DNA of 64,000 nucleotides from an uncultured Winogradskyella sp. (GCF_947501905.1 NZ_CANMXL010000001.1:682001-746000), one strand, 5' to 3'; positions 1 to 8,432 are shown, counted from the first letter of the stretch. Program-made: numbers and translations. The notes: generated by a model not told the origin, from the letters alone.

Positions 1-213
1 AAAAGCTAAGCCATGACTTCCATTTTCTATACTGGCTAATGCGTTTTCTAAAGCACTACGAGTTGGGTTATGTGTACGAGAGTACTCATAACCTTTATGA
101 CCACCTGGTGTAGATTGCGCATATGTAGACGTTTGATAAATTGGTGGCATTACAGAACCATAAGCAGGATCATGTTGTTGGCCGCCATGAATCGTTTTTG
201 TATTGAACTTCAT
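1..213 (-). CDS. PLP-dependent trans-sulfuration enzyme, N-terminal part (partial)
   Basis: Only the first 71 codons are present; the gene runs off the left edge. The N-terminus has the hallmarks of the Cys/Met-metabolism PLP enzymes (cystathionine gamma-synthase or gamma-lyase, methionine gamma-lyase, O-acetylhomoserine sulfhydrylase): an IHGGQ start, PPIYQTSTY at about residues 23-31 and YSRTHNPTR at about 44-52. In the family, the Tyr and Arg of the last motif hold the PLP phosphate of the neighbouring subunit. The catalytic lysine lies outside the window, so the exact reaction cannot be fixed; a cystathionine gamma-synthase-like enzyme is the likeliest. A consensus promoter lies just upstream of the ATG. 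Confidence 0.85.
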   Translation of the reverse strand, partial: MKFNTKTIHGGQQHDPAYGSVMPPIYQTSTYAQSTPGGHKGYEYSRTHNPTRSALENALASIENGSHGLAF

Positions 214-236
214 AAAAAATAATTTTCAAAGCATAA

Positions 237-266
237 CAAATTTAACCCTTAATTCGTTGTATTCAA
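237..266 (-). promoter_or_regulatory. Bacteroidota-type promoter for the trans-sulfuration gene
   Basis: Read on the minus strand: TTG, 19 bases, then TAAATTTG, matching the Bacteroidota sigma-A consensus TTG-N17-19-TAnnTTTG. The -7 element is 23 bases upstream of the ATG. It overlaps a weaker plus-strand promoter, so the 75-bp divergent gap probably serves both genes. Confidence 0.6.
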
Positions 267-284
267 ATGTATAGCATACCTTTA
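257..284 (+). promoter_or_regulatory. Probable promoter of the DUF3298 lipoprotein gene
   Basis: TTG, 17 bases, then TACCTTTA, one mismatch (final G to A) from the Bacteroidota consensus. The -7 element ends only four bases before the ATG at 289. Transcription would then start at or after that ATG, which favours the in-frame TTG at 313 as the true start codon. Confidence 0.35.
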
Positions 285-288
285 TTAA

Positions 289-1020
289 ATGTTAAATAAA
301 AGTCCTTTTGGTTTGAAAAAAATAATTCTACTCCTAGTCTCTTTAGTTTTCTTTTTTGGATGTAACGAAGACGTAAAGCCACTCGAATTTGAAACTTCTA
401 TAATCAATACCTCATATAAAGCAGATATTGAAGTTTCTTTTGATAAGGCTAAAACAACTTCTGACATTGCCAAAAAAGTAAATACTTCAATCACTTCAGA
501 AATCTTAAAATCTATACCTAATTCTGAAGCTCACAAAACTATTGAAGATGCTTTAAAAGCTTTTGATAATGATTATATAGAATTTAAAAATGAATTTCCT
601 GAGAGCCAACAAGCATGGGCTTTAGCTATTGAAACAGAAGTGCTTTATAAAACTGAAAACATTATAACAATGGGTTTAAGTACTTATTCTGATACAGGTG
701 GTGCTCATGGTAATGATAGTATTCAATTTTTGAATTTTAATCCAGAAACTGGAAACCGATATTCAAACGAAGAATTATTTAGTGATGTAGAGGGTTTTAA
801 AAAACTCGCAGAAACCTACTTTTTAGACCATATGAAAAATGAAGGTTCTGATATTTCAGAATTTTTCTTTGGGAAATCTTTTCAGCTTCCTGAAAATATT
901 GGTTTTAATGAAGAAGGCGTGATTTTATTATACAATGTGTATGAGATAGCATCATATAATCAGGGATATACAGAATTTGTAATTCCAATTGAAAATGTGC
1001 AACAATTTCTAAAAATCTAA
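289..1020 (+). CDS. DUF4163/DUF3298 (RsiV-like) lipoprotein
   Basis: An exported lipoprotein: a hydrophobic leader ends in FFFGC, a lipobox with Cys at about residue 25. The rest resembles the DUF4163 plus DUF3298 pair, with the typical GGAHGN motif in the middle and a C-terminal half typical of RsiV-like proteins. These domains are known from RsiV, the lysozyme-sensing anti-sigma factor of Bacillus, but no membrane-spanning anti-sigma part is visible here, so a periplasmic binding role is only a guess. Two starts are possible: ATG at 289, or TTG at 313, which gives a cleaner leader (MKKIILLL) and fits the promoter position. The 3' end overlaps the convergent antiporter gene by 4 bp. Confidence 0.75.
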   Translation: MLNKSPFGLKKIILLLVSLVFFFGCNEDVKPLEFETSIINTSYKADIEVSFDKAKTTSDIAKKVNTSITSEILKSIPNSEAHKTIEDALKAFDNDYIEFKNEFPESQQAWALAIETEVLYKTENIITMGLSTYSDTGGAHGNDSIQFLNFNPETGNRYSNEELFSDVEGFKKLAETYFLDHMKNEGSDISEFFFGKSFQLPENIGFNEEGVILLYNVYEIASYNQGYTEFVIPIENVQQFLKI

Positions 1021-2267
1021 CTAGAATATTTTTTTGTAATTCTTTTTATAATAGGTCCAACTGTTAATCCTTGGCCTACGATAGAAACAATAACCACTAT
1101 ATAAGTCATTACCAGAAATAAATCTTTGTTCATATCTACTGTTAAGCTAAGAGCCAGTGCAATAGATATACCTCCGCGTAAACCTCCCCAAGTCATAATC
1201 AAAGTTGTTTTTGGCACAAAATCTAAACGTTTCGCAAAGATTTTTACCGGTGCAAAAAGCGATATGTACCTACAGGCTAAAATAACAGGTATGGCTATTA
1301 AACCAGCATAGAGATAACTTGTGTCTAGCGCTAGGACTAGCATTTCCATACCAATCATTACAAATAAAATTGTGTTTAGTAACACATCAATTAATTCCCA
1401 AAACTTGTCTACATAAGCTTCTGTAACCTCAGACATTGATGTTTCTCTGATAGTATCATTCCCAACAATTAAACCTGCTGTAACCATAGCTAAAGGTGCA
1501 GATAGATGTAATTTATGAGCTAAAAGTGTTCCTCCCATAACAGCAGCAAGTGTAATAATAACCTCTACTTCGTAATTATCAATGGATTTCATTAATCGAT
1601 AAGCAATCCAACCTAATAATCCTCCAAGTAATATTCCTCCACCAACTTCTTGAATAAAAAGTGTTGCAATTTCAGAAACTTCAATAGCAGCATTTGGCTT
1701 TTTTGCAATAGCATAAATGGTTAAAAATATAACAACACCAACACCATCGTTGAATAAAGATTCTCCAACTATTTTTGTTTCTAATTTTTTTGGCGCACCT
1801 ACTTTTTTTAAAATTCCTAAAACTGCAATTGGATCTGTTGGAGAAATTAATGCTCCAAAAAGCAGACAATGAATAAAAGTTACATTAAAACCCATAGCTG
1901 TTAAAAGCGGATACATTATTGCGCCTACTAAAAGTGTAGACCCTAAAACACCAATTGTCGCAAAAGCTAAAATAGGCCAACGCTGTATTTTAAGTTGGTC
2001 AAAATTAGTATGTAACGCACCTGCAAAAAGCAAAAAACTTAGCATGACGTCTAGGAGTAAAGTTCCAAAATTTATGTTAGAAATAAATTCGCGTTCAGTC
2101 TGTAAAATAGTATCATCAAACTGCCCAATAACAACAGCGCCCATAGTAAATACAATGGTAATAAGCATTAAGCCAATAGTAATCGGTAACTTTAAAAACT
2201 TAACATTTATATATCCAAAAAGTGCAGATATAACTACTAATATTGATGCAATGCCAAAGTAATCCAT
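1017..2267 (-). CDS. Na+/H+ antiporter, CPA1 (NhaP) family
   Basis: A 416-residue polytopic membrane protein with about 12 predicted segments, the usual size for a CPA1 monovalent cation/proton antiporter. Family signatures are visible: the SPTDPIAVLGIL stretch near residue 142, which contains the conserved Asp of the transport core; ESLFNDGVGVVIF near 169; and TWGGLRGGISIALAL near 360. It should exchange Na+ (or K+) for H+ at the inner membrane for pH and salt balance, fitting a marine bacterium. It starts 4 bases after the stop of the upstream DinB gene, so the two are probably co-transcribed. No regulatory domain is attached. Confidence 0.9.
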   Translation of the reverse strand: MDYFGIASILVVISALFGYINVKFLKLPITIGLMLITIVFTMGAVVIGQFDDTILQTEREFISNINFGTLLLDVMLSFLLFAGALHTNFDQLKIQRWPILAFATIGVLGSTLLVGAIMYPLLTAMGFNVTFIHCLLFGALISPTDPIAVLGILKKVGAPKKLETKIVGESLFNDGVGVVIFLTIYAIAKKPNAAIEVSEIATLFIQEVGGGILLGGLLGWIAYRLMKSIDNYEVEVIITLAAVMGGTLLAHKLHLSAPLAMVTAGLIVGNDTIRETSMSEVTEAYVDKFWELIDVLLNTILFVMIGMEMLVLALDTSYLYAGLIAIPVILACRYISLFAPVKIFAKRLDFVPKTTLIMTWGGLRGGISIALALSLTVDMNKDLFLVMTYIVVIVSIVGQGLTVGPIIKRITKKYSS

Positions 2268-2271
2268 AATC

Positions 2272-2733
2272 TTAAAGTGCTTTTATTAATGCTAAAATAT
2301 AGCCGTAGTGAATGCCTTCATGAAAATTATTAAATGCCAAAGCTTCGTCTACATTTGTTAGTATACTTCCTGTTGAAACAGTATATTCTTTATAGCCTTT
2401 AAAAACACCGTTGTTATAATCTTCTTCAGTTTGGTTAATTGGGGCGTATAATAAACGTCTTATCTCTTCTACTTCCGCTTGGCTTACGTCTCGTTCTGTT
2501 TTTGTGCCTTTTCTATATAGAGAAATCATTTTGTCTGACAATACGCCTTCTAACCCAGACAATTTATAAACCAATAATTGTTGTGTAATAATACTATGGG
2601 CAATGTTCCAAATGATATTGTTTTTGAATCCTGCTGGCACTTTATTTAACTGCTCTAAAGTGAGCCTATCTAAAAAACCTTCTAACAGAATTCTATTTTT
2701 TCTAGTGATATCAATATCGTAATGCATTGTCAT
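2272..2733 (-). CDS. DinB superfamily protein
   Basis: A soluble 153-residue protein of the DinB/YfiT four-helix-bundle type. It has an N-terminal helix with the WNIAHSI pattern (the His is the first metal-ligand position in the fold) and a C-terminal FHEGIHYGYI, which supplies further His positions. DinB-like proteins often bind a divalent metal and may act as thiol-dependent S-transferases; the substrate is unknown. The start is ATG at 2733 or the ATG two codons later. It is the first gene of a probable two-gene unit with the antiporter downstream. It is divergent from the ArsC-like gene with a gap of about 75 bp. Confidence 0.8.
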   Translation of the reverse strand: MTMHYDIDITRKNRILLEGFLDRLTLEQLNKVPAGFKNNIIWNIAHSIITQQLLVYKLSGLEGVLSDKMISLYRKGTKTERDVSQAEVEEIRRLLYAPINQTEEDYNNGVFKGYKEYTVSTGSILTNVDEALAFNNFHEGIHYGYILALIKAL

Positions 2734-2807
2734 ATATTTTTATTAAAAGTACAGTATTTTACTTTGAAATGAAGTTTCTTTGCAATTGCAAATTAAGTGA
2801 TTCTTTA

Positions 2808-3164
2808 ATGATGAAAAAAATATATTACCTCAGTACTTGTGACACCTGTAAGCGTATTATAAATGAGTTGAACTTGTCTTCTGATTTTATACTTCAAGAC
2901 ATCAAAACAGAAACGATGACTAAAGCTCAAATAGAAGAAATGAGAGCTTTGACCGATAGCTATGAAGCTTTATTTAGTAAGCGCGCACGTCTATACAAAG
3001 AATTAGGATTAAAAGAAAAGTCGCTTTCAGAAGAAGAATATAAAAACTATATTTTAGAACATTATACATTTTTAAAACGTCCTGTCATTTTATATAACAA
3101 TCAAATCTTTATTGGCAACTCTAAAAAAACTGTAGAATCTGCTAAACTTGCTATACATGAATAG
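2808..3164 (+). CDS. ArsC/Spx-family thioredoxin-fold protein
   Basis: An ArsC-family protein of about 118 residues. The frame is open further upstream, but the fold starts at the MMKKIYYLSTCDTCKRI segment, so the ATG at 2808 (or 2811) is chosen. The redox site is CDTC, a CxxC as in Spx/MgsR-type members rather than the single catalytic Cys of classical arsenate reductase. The C-terminal FLKRPVILYNN matches the conserved Arg-Pro strand of the family. The role may be reductase or redox regulator; the arsenate function is not supported by the motif. The 3' end overlaps the EamA gene by 8 bp, so the two are translationally linked. Confidence 0.8.
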   Translation: MMKKIYYLSTCDTCKRIINELNLSSDFILQDIKTETMTKAQIEEMRALTDSYEALFSKRARLYKELGLKEKSLSEEEYKNYILEHYTFLKRPVILYNNQIFIGNSKKTVESAKLAIHE

Positions 3165-4053
3165 TAGAGCTTTTGCTATAGTTGCATTATTTCTTGTACA
3201 GCTCCTGTATGGTCTTAACTATACGTTTGCAAAAGTGATTATTAACGAAAACTTTGTAAAACCTCTTGGCCTTGTGATATTGCGAGTTGGAGGTGCAACA
3301 TTACTATTTTGGTTAATTAGCCCTCTACTCCCTAAAGAAAAGATTGATAAGAAAGATTACATTAAGTTCTTTTTCGCTGCAGTATTTGGGGTCATGATTA
3401 ATATGATATTATTTCTAAAAGGACTAGAGCTAACCACACCTATTCATGCAGCGGCGATAGTAACCATCACTCCTGTAATTATCTTAATATTGTCCTCTTT
3501 TGTTTTAAAAGAAAAAGTCACTCCTCTAAAAGTTATAGGTGTTGTTCTTGCTTTTAGTGGTGCAATCGTATTAACTATTTATGGCAAATCAGCTCGCGCT
3601 GGTGACGATATAGTTTTGGGTAATACTCTAATTTTTATCAATGCCATTTCTTATAGCATCTATATTATTTTAATTAAAAAATTAACAGAAAAATACCATC
3701 CTTTTACGTTTATAAAATGGTTATTCTTGTTTGGTTTTATATTAGTTCTTCCTTTTGGATTTAAGGATATTACTCAAATGGAATGGACCGCCTTTACGCC
3801 ATATGCATGGACCGCTTTATTATTTGTTGTTGTTGGTGCTACCTTTGCCACTTACCTATTAAACCCATTAGCATTACGCAAACTTAAAGCTACTACAGTA
3901 GGTGTATTTATCTATTTACAACCTGTAATTGCTGGCCTATTTGCTATTATCATGGGTGCTGATGTAGTTGATACTGTTAAAATCTCAGCTATGGTTCTAA
4001 TATTTTTAGGAGTATATTTAGTTACCATAAAACCAAAAAAGGTTAAATCTTGA
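3157..4053 (+). CDS. EamA-family (DMT superfamily) transporter
   Basis: About 298 residues with ten predicted transmembrane segments in two repeated EamA halves, the standard layout of drug/metabolite exporters. The second half ends in the typical VFIYLQPVIAGLFAI segment that lines the exporter core. The substrate cannot be read from sequence. A TTG three codons upstream is in frame, but the ATG at 3157 (MNSRAFAI) is the better start. It lies between the ArsC-like gene (8-bp overlap) and a FemAB-like gene (TTGA overlap), so the three read as one operon. Confidence 0.87.
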   Translation: MNSRAFAIVALFLVQLLYGLNYTFAKVIINENFVKPLGLVILRVGGATLLFWLISPLLPKEKIDKKDYIKFFFAAVFGVMINMILFLKGLELTTPIHAAAIVTITPVIILILSSFVLKEKVTPLKVIGVVLAFSGAIVLTIYGKSARAGDDIVLGNTLIFINAISYSIYIILIKKLTEKYHPFTFIKWLFLFGFILVLPFGFKDITQMEWTAFTPYAWTALLFVVVGATFATYLLNPLALRKLKATTVGVFIYLQPVIAGLFAIIMGADVVDTVKISAMVLIFLGVYLVTIKPKKVKS

Positions 4054-5183
4054 GTTTAAAAACCGAAATATTTAATACCGTAGATAACATTCCTCAAGCC
4101 TATTGGGACACTCTTAACTGCTGTACAAATATTTACTATTCTCCTGAGTTTTTAAAAGCTTTTGAGCAAGCAAATACAGATATTGTTTTTAACTATGTTT
4201 TTGTGACCAGAAATGACGAAGCTATTACTTTTGCCAATACACAATTAGTTACAATTGGTGTTGAAACTATTACTCAGAATATAAAAATGAATGCATGGAT
4301 AAAACGAAACATCAATCGTTTGTTTTGTGACAACCATATAAGAATTTTGTTTTGCGGTAATGTTTTTTTAAGTGGAGAGTATGGTACATTTTTAAAAGAG
4401 GGTGAAGAAAAAATTGAAGCTTTTGAAACACTTGCCGAAGGTATTAAACGACTCTCAAAATCATTAAAAAAGCTTAATGGTCTTTTTGTAAAAGACTTTA
4501 AAAACGAATCGCTTTATATTACAAAACACCTCGATAAGTTTGGTTATACGCCTATGCAAGTAGAGCCAAATATGATTATTACTTTAAAACCAGAATGGCA
4601 AACTTTTGAGGATTACAAAGCAGCATTAAAATCCAAATACCGTGTAAAAGCAAACAAAGCAGATTCTAAAAGTGCTGTTTTAGTTTCTAAAAATTTTAAT
4701 GCACAAGATATAGAAACCTATAAATCACAACTACAAGAACTCTATCAGAATACTATTGATAATGCTGATTTTAATGCGCAAATCTTAAACTTAAATACCT
4801 ACACTTTTTTAAAAGAAAGCTTTAGTGATGAGTTTACAGTAATAGGTTATTTTTTAGAAGATCAACTTGTTGGGTTTTTATCTGCCATGAAAAATGAAGA
4901 CAACCTAGATGCCCATTTTATTGGTATAGATTACAGCAATAATAAAGAGTTTGGCATCTATCCTCGAATACTCAACGATTATGTAAGGCTTGGCTTAGAA
5001 ACAAAAGCCAAACGAATTAATTTAGGTCGCACTGCATCTGAAATAAAAAGCACACTTGGTGCAGAACCAGAAACTTTAACTTGCTATTTTAAACATAAAA
5101 GAACTTTACCAAATACAATAATAAAGCCCTTTGTGAAAAATGTGACGATTAAAACATTTAAGCAGCATAAGCCTTTTAAATGA
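4050..5183 (+). CDS. FemAB/GNAT-fold acyltransferase-like protein
   Basis: A 377-residue protein resembling the Bacteroidota proteins annotated as peptidogalycan biosynthesis or GNAT-type proteins (two tandem acetyltransferase-like folds, related to FemAB and BioF2-like domains). The second half carries the acceptor-domain pattern LKSKYRVKANKA and the late LGRTASEIKSTLG turn typical of the family. It probably transfers an acyl or aminoacyl group, but donor and acceptor are unknown. The start is a TTG inside the stop of the EamA gene; there is no earlier alternative in the unit, and the first internal Met would remove part of the fold. Confidence 0.6.
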   Translation: MSLKTEIFNTVDNIPQAYWDTLNCCTNIYYSPEFLKAFEQANTDIVFNYVFVTRNDEAITFANTQLVTIGVETITQNIKMNAWIKRNINRLFCDNHIRILFCGNVFLSGEYGTFLKEGEEKIEAFETLAEGIKRLSKSLKKLNGLFVKDFKNESLYITKHLDKFGYTPMQVEPNMIITLKPEWQTFEDYKAALKSKYRVKANKADSKSAVLVSKNFNAQDIETYKSQLQELYQNTIDNADFNAQILNLNTYTFLKESFSDEFTVIGYFLEDQLVGFLSAMKNEDNLDAHFIGIDYSNNKEFGIYPRILNDYVRLGLETKAKRINLGRTASEIKSTLGAEPETLTCYFKHKRTLPNTIIKPFVKNVTIKTFKQHKPFK

Positions 5184-5185
5184 GC

Positions 5186-5677
5186 CTATAATTCTATATT
5201 CTTTGGCTTCACGCCATGCTTACGGGTATCTTCTTTAGTTAGTATTTTAAAGCTTTCAGATTTAGGGAATTTATCTGCTAATTCTTGTAAACTCTCTGGC
5301 AACCCACAAAGCTTTCTAGCTTTCAAGTCTATCCAACCACCTTGCATTTCGCAATAGGCAAGATTTCGACCTTTATGGTCATAAAAATTATGTTCAAACA
5401 TAAAAAACATCCCATCTTCACTCAAACCAGAAACTTCTATTGTTACAGTTATAGGCATGCCAATAAATGATTCTTTAAAATAGTACATGTGCTCATAAAA
5501 TACTACTGGACCTATACCGTGTTTATGTATTTCTGGCATAGAAAATCCTTGCTCTGCAAAGAAAGACATCCGTGCATGACTCATAAAATTGGTATATGCA
5601 GAGTTTGCTAAATGGCCATTAGCATCAACATCACTCCAACGGATTTCAAATTGTTTTTTGTACATATTTACGTTCAT
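5186..5677 (-). CDS. Hot-dog-fold acyl-CoA thioesterase (4HBT family)
   Basis: A 163-residue single hot-dog domain of the 4-hydroxybenzoyl-CoA thioesterase / YbgC type. The catalytic region reads RWSDVDANGHLANSAY, where the Asp and the following helix are the conserved catalytic elements, and FYEHMYYFKESFIG forms the next strands. It likely hydrolyses acyl-CoA thioesters in the cytoplasm; the chain preference cannot be inferred. Convergent with the FemAB-like gene, two bases apart. The start is ATG at 5677 or the nearby second ATG. Confidence 0.85.
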   Translation of the reverse strand: MNVNMYKKQFEIRWSDVDANGHLANSAYTNFMSHARMSFFAEQGFSMPEIHKHGIGPVVFYEHMYYFKESFIGMPITVTIEVSGLSEDGMFFMFEHNFYDHKGRNLAYCEMQGGWIDLKARKLCGLPESLQELADKFPKSESFKILTKEDTRKHGVKPKNIEL

Positions 5678-5719
5678 TATAATGAAGCAGTAAAGATAAA
5701 ATAAAACCGTTCTATTTTG

Positions 5720-5727
5720 TACCTTTG
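5720..5727 (+). promoter_or_regulatory. -7 promoter element (TAnnTTTG) of yicC
   Basis: TACCTTTG, a full match to the Bacteroidota -7 consensus, 24 bases before the ATG at 5752. Its position shows that the in-frame TTG at 5725 lies inside the promoter and cannot be the start. No convincing -33 TTG was seen. Confidence 0.5.
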
Positions 5728-5751
5728 GCCAACTTTAAAGTTCTGTATTAT

Positions 5752-6609
5752 ATGATACAATCCATGACTGGTTATGGGAAATCTGTGCTTCAGCTTCCTA
5801 CCAAAAAAATAACAATAGAATTAAAATCGCTAAACAGTAAAAATCTAGACCTCAATGTACGCATGCCTTCTATGTACCGTGCAAAAGAGTTAGATATACG
5901 TAAGCTTATCGCTAAACATTTGGTGAGAGGAAAAGTGGATTTTTCGTTGTATGTAGAAGTTACTGGAGAAGATACCAGCTCAAAAATTAATAAGACTATT
6001 GTAAGAGAATACATTAAGCAACTGAAAGATGTTGTGGACGGTAATGAAACTGAGCTATTGAAAATGGCAATACGCTTACCAGACGCCATAACTACAGAAC
6101 GTGATGATATTGATGAAAACGAATGGAAAGCCATCCAAAATGAAATAAACACAGCCTTAGAACATATTAAAACTTATCGTGAAGACGAAGGCGCTACTTT
6201 AAAACAGGATTTTGAAGCTCGTATTAGGTCTTTACGAGATTTGCTAAATCAAGTTATAAAAATGGACCCAGAACGTATAGATGGTGTTCGTGCCAGGCTT
6301 GAAAAAGGCATTGCAGATATTAAAGAAAAGGTTGATGAAAACCGTTTTGAACAAGAACTCGTTTATTACATCGAAAAATTTGATATCACAGAAGAAAAAG
6401 TACGGTTAGATAATCACTTGGATTACTTTATTTCGTCTTTAAATTCTGCAGATTCAAATGGTAAAAAACTAGGCTTTATTTCTCAAGAAATAGGAAGAGA
6501 GATAAACACTATTGGTTCAAAATCTAACTATGCCCCAATGCAAAAATTAGTTGTACAGATGAAAGATGAGCTTGAAAAAATTAAAGAACAAATGTTAAAC
6601 GCTCTATAA
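5752..6609 (+). CDS. yicC: YicC-family endoribonuclease-like protein
   Basis: About 285 residues with the diagnostic N-terminal MTGYG motif and the C-terminal DUF1732 block ending in EINTIGSKSN. YicC proteins are reported as small-RNA-directed endoribonucleases in Enterobacteria; the role in Bacteroidota is untested. The start is ATG at 5752, or the ATG four codons later, which sits directly on MTGYG. The gene is followed after one base by gmk, and nadD follows that, a common yicC-gmk arrangement. Confidence 0.93.
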   Translation: MIQSMTGYGKSVLQLPTKKITIELKSLNSKNLDLNVRMPSMYRAKELDIRKLIAKHLVRGKVDFSLYVEVTGEDTSSKINKTIVREYIKQLKDVVDGNETELLKMAIRLPDAITTERDDIDENEWKAIQNEINTALEHIKTYREDEGATLKQDFEARIRSLRDLLNQVIKMDPERIDGVRARLEKGIADIKEKVDENRFEQELVYYIEKFDITEEKVRLDNHLDYFISSLNSADSNGKKLGFISQEIGREINTIGSKSNYAPMQKLVVQMKDELEKIKEQMLNAL

Positions 6610-6610
6610 C

Positions 6611-7201
6611 GTGGCAGATAAAAACACATCCAAACAAGGCAAACTAATTGTGTTTTCAGCACCTTCTGGTTCTGGAAAAACCACTATTGTCCGTCACTTG
6701 CTTAAACAAGAAGAACTCAATTTAGAGTTCTCTATTTCTGCCACATCACGAGAAAAACGCGGTAAAGAGGTTGACGGCAAAGATTATTATTACTTATCGC
6801 TTAAAGAGTTTAAAAATAAAATTAAAGCTGACGAATTTTTAGAGTGGGAAGAAGTATATCGCGATAATTTTTATGGTACTTTAAAAGAAGAGGTTGAGCG
6901 TATTTGGGCAAAAGGCAAACATGTAATTTTTGACATTGATGTCTCTGGTGGATTACGTATAAAACGAAAATTCCCAGAGCAAACCATTGCTATTTTTGTA
7001 AAACCTCCAGACTTAAACGAACTGGTAAAACGACTAAAGGAACGTGGTGAAGAGAGTGAAGAAAAAATAAGCATGCGTGTTTCTAAAGCACCTGCTGAGC
7101 TAGCCACAGCACCTTTGTTTGATGAAATTGTAGTAAATTCAGATTTAGATACGGCATTAGAAAATGCTTATAACTTAGTTTCAGAATTTGTAAACAACTA
7201 G
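6611..7201 (+). CDS. gmk: Guanylate kinase
   Basis: A 196-residue enzyme phosphorylating GMP to GDP with ATP in the cytoplasm. The P-loop APSGSGKT lies at about residues 17-24, followed by the GMP-binding SREKRGKEVDGKDYY region and the EWEEVYRDNFYGT segment. The lid region and the C-terminal helix are intact, and the length is normal. Translation starts at a GTG one base after the yicC stop. It is the middle gene of the yicC-gmk-nadD unit. Confidence 0.97.
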   Translation: MADKNTSKQGKLIVFSAPSGSGKTTIVRHLLKQEELNLEFSISATSREKRGKEVDGKDYYYLSLKEFKNKIKADEFLEWEEVYRDNFYGTLKEEVERIWAKGKHVIFDIDVSGGLRIKRKFPEQTIAIFVKPPDLNELVKRLKERGEESEEKISMRVSKAPAELATAPLFDEIVVNSDLDTALENAYNLVSEFVNN

Positions 7202-7204
7202 TAC

Positions 7205-7783
7205 ATGAAAATTGGTCTCTATTTTGGCACGTTTAATCCTATTCATGTTGGACATTTAACCATTGCCAATCATTTGGCTGAGCATAGTGATTTAGACCAA
7301 GTTTGGTTTGTAGTAACACCTTTAAGCCCTTTTAAAAAGAAAAGTAGCCTGCTAGATAACCACCAGCGTTTAGAGATGGTATATAGAGCTACAAAAGATT
7401 ACAATAAATTAAGACCTAGTGATATTGAGTTTACTTTACCTGAACCTAATTATACTATTGATACACTTACCTATTTACTTGAAAAATTTTCTGAACATGA
7501 GTTTTCTTTAATCATGGGAGAAGATAATTTAAAGAGTTTCCACAAATGGAAAAACTACGAACTTATATTAGAAAACCATAATATTTACGTGTATCCTAGA
7601 ATTTCTGAAGGTAAAATTGAAACTAAATTTGATGGTCATCCAAAAATCCACCATGTAGATGCACCTATAATGGAAATCTCCTCAACATTTATTCGTAAGT
7701 CTATTAAAGATGGTAAAAATATAAGACCTCTTCTACCAGAACATGTTTGGGAATATGTAGATGAAATGAATTTTTATAAATAA
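7205..7783 (+). CDS. nadD: Nicotinate-nucleotide adenylyltransferase
   Basis: A 192-residue nucleotidyltransferase converting nicotinate mononucleotide and ATP to deamido-NAD in NAD synthesis. The GTFNPIHVGHL motif near the N-terminus holds the HxGH catalytic site, and the C-terminal ISSTFIRKSI is the second ATP-binding motif. The length is typical. It starts 3 bases after gmk, so it is the last gene of that unit. A degenerate intergenic repeat follows its stop codon. Confidence 0.96.
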   Translation: MKIGLYFGTFNPIHVGHLTIANHLAEHSDLDQVWFVVTPLSPFKKKSSLLDNHQRLEMVYRATKDYNKLRPSDIEFTLPEPNYTIDTLTYLLEKFSEHEFSLIMGEDNLKSFHKWKNYELILENHNIYVYPRISEGKIETKFDGHPKIHHVDAPIMEISSTFIRKSIKDGKNIRPLLPEHVWEYVDEMNFYK

Positions 7784-7792
7784 CCGCACGCA

Positions 7793-7822
7793 ATGTCATT
7801 CTGAGCTAAGTGAAGAATCTCG
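7793..7822 (+). repeat. Degenerate Bacteroidota intergenic repeat
   Basis: The segment contains TCATTCTGAGC followed by GAAGAATCT. This is the wording of a dispersed repeat that I recall as common between genes in Flavobacteriia. Only one copy is visible here. Its right half supplies the putative GTG start of the next small gene. Confidence 0.5.
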
Positions 7823-8070
7823 AACAAGAAAATATCGAAAAAAGAAAAAACACACCTCTAACTGCTTCTGAAGCTTTAGGTTTCTTTTTTATACCTATTA
7901 GCTTTGCTAAACTTAAAAGATGGAGTAACACAGACTTTAATAAAGCCGAAATGGAAAGGTTTAAGAAATTTGGGTTTGACAGAAAAATAAAAGAAGCTAA
8001 AGACATTAGAAAGTTTGGGCTTATATTCTATACTTCTATACCTATAATCTTAGCTTATTTATTAAAATAA
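7810..8070 (+). CDS. Small hypothetical protein with C-terminal membrane segment
   Basis: An 86-residue protein of unknown function. It has a charged N-terminus, a semi-hydrophobic stretch around residues 20-32, an amphipathic LERF-like segment (MERFKKFGF) and one clear transmembrane helix at the C-terminus (IFYTSIPIILAYLL). Similar short proteins with an ERFKKxGF motif occur in Flavobacteriia as far as I recall. The putative GTG start lies inside an intergenic repeat, so the original N-terminus may have been altered. Convergent with the YraN gene. Confidence 0.5.
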   Translation: MKNLEQENIEKRKNTPLTASEALGFFFIPISFAKLKRWSNTDFNKAEMERFKKFGFDRKIKEAKDIRKFGLIFYTSIPIILAYLLK

Positions 8071-8072
8071 GA

Positions 8073-8432
8073 TTAAAAATGGTAAAACGCATTTTCTAAA
8101 TGTTCAATCTTAAATGCTCCTTTTTCTTTTACAATAGCTATAATATCAAAACGTACTTCAACGTCTAAGTCATTAACTGAGACGTATTCATCAACTGCTT
8201 TGACTAAATTCTTTATTTGTTTGGGTTTTACAAAATCTTGAGGATTTCCAAAATCTGTCGTAGAACGTGTTTTAACTTCAACTATAGCCAGTATATCATC
8301 CTTTTGAGCAATAATATCAACCTCAGCTTTTTCAAAACGGTAATTCTGTGCAACAATAGCGTAGTTGTTTTCAATAAGAAAATCCACTGCTAATTGTTCG
8401 CCTTTTTTGCCAAGTTCGTTATGTTGCGCCAT
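8073..8432 (-). CDS. YraN/UPF0102 family nuclease-like protein
   Basis: About 119 residues, normal for UPF0102. The N-terminal GKKGEQLAVDFL and the AEVDIIAQKDDILAIVEVKTR region supply the D...ExK pattern of a RecB/Holliday-resolvase-type nuclease fold. The biochemical role is undefined. The frame is open for another 15 codons upstream, but homologues start at MAQHNELG, so ATG at 8432 is used. Divergent from the AraC gene. Confidence 0.88.
   Translation of the reverse strand: MAQHNELGKKGEQLAVDFLIENNYAIVAQNYRFEKAEVDIIAQKDDILAIVEVKTRSTTDFGNPQDFVKPKQIKNLVKAVDEYVSVNDLDVEVRFDIIAIVKEKGAFKIEHLENAFYHF

Noticed and set aside
2808..3164. Calling the ArsC-like protein a true arsenate reductase
   Set aside because: The site is CxxC, not the single-Cys active site, and no ars operon genes are near.
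5790..6152. Long open frame on the minus strand inside yicC
   Set aside because: It lies entirely antisense to a well-conserved gene, has no promoter and a composition expected from the opposite strand.
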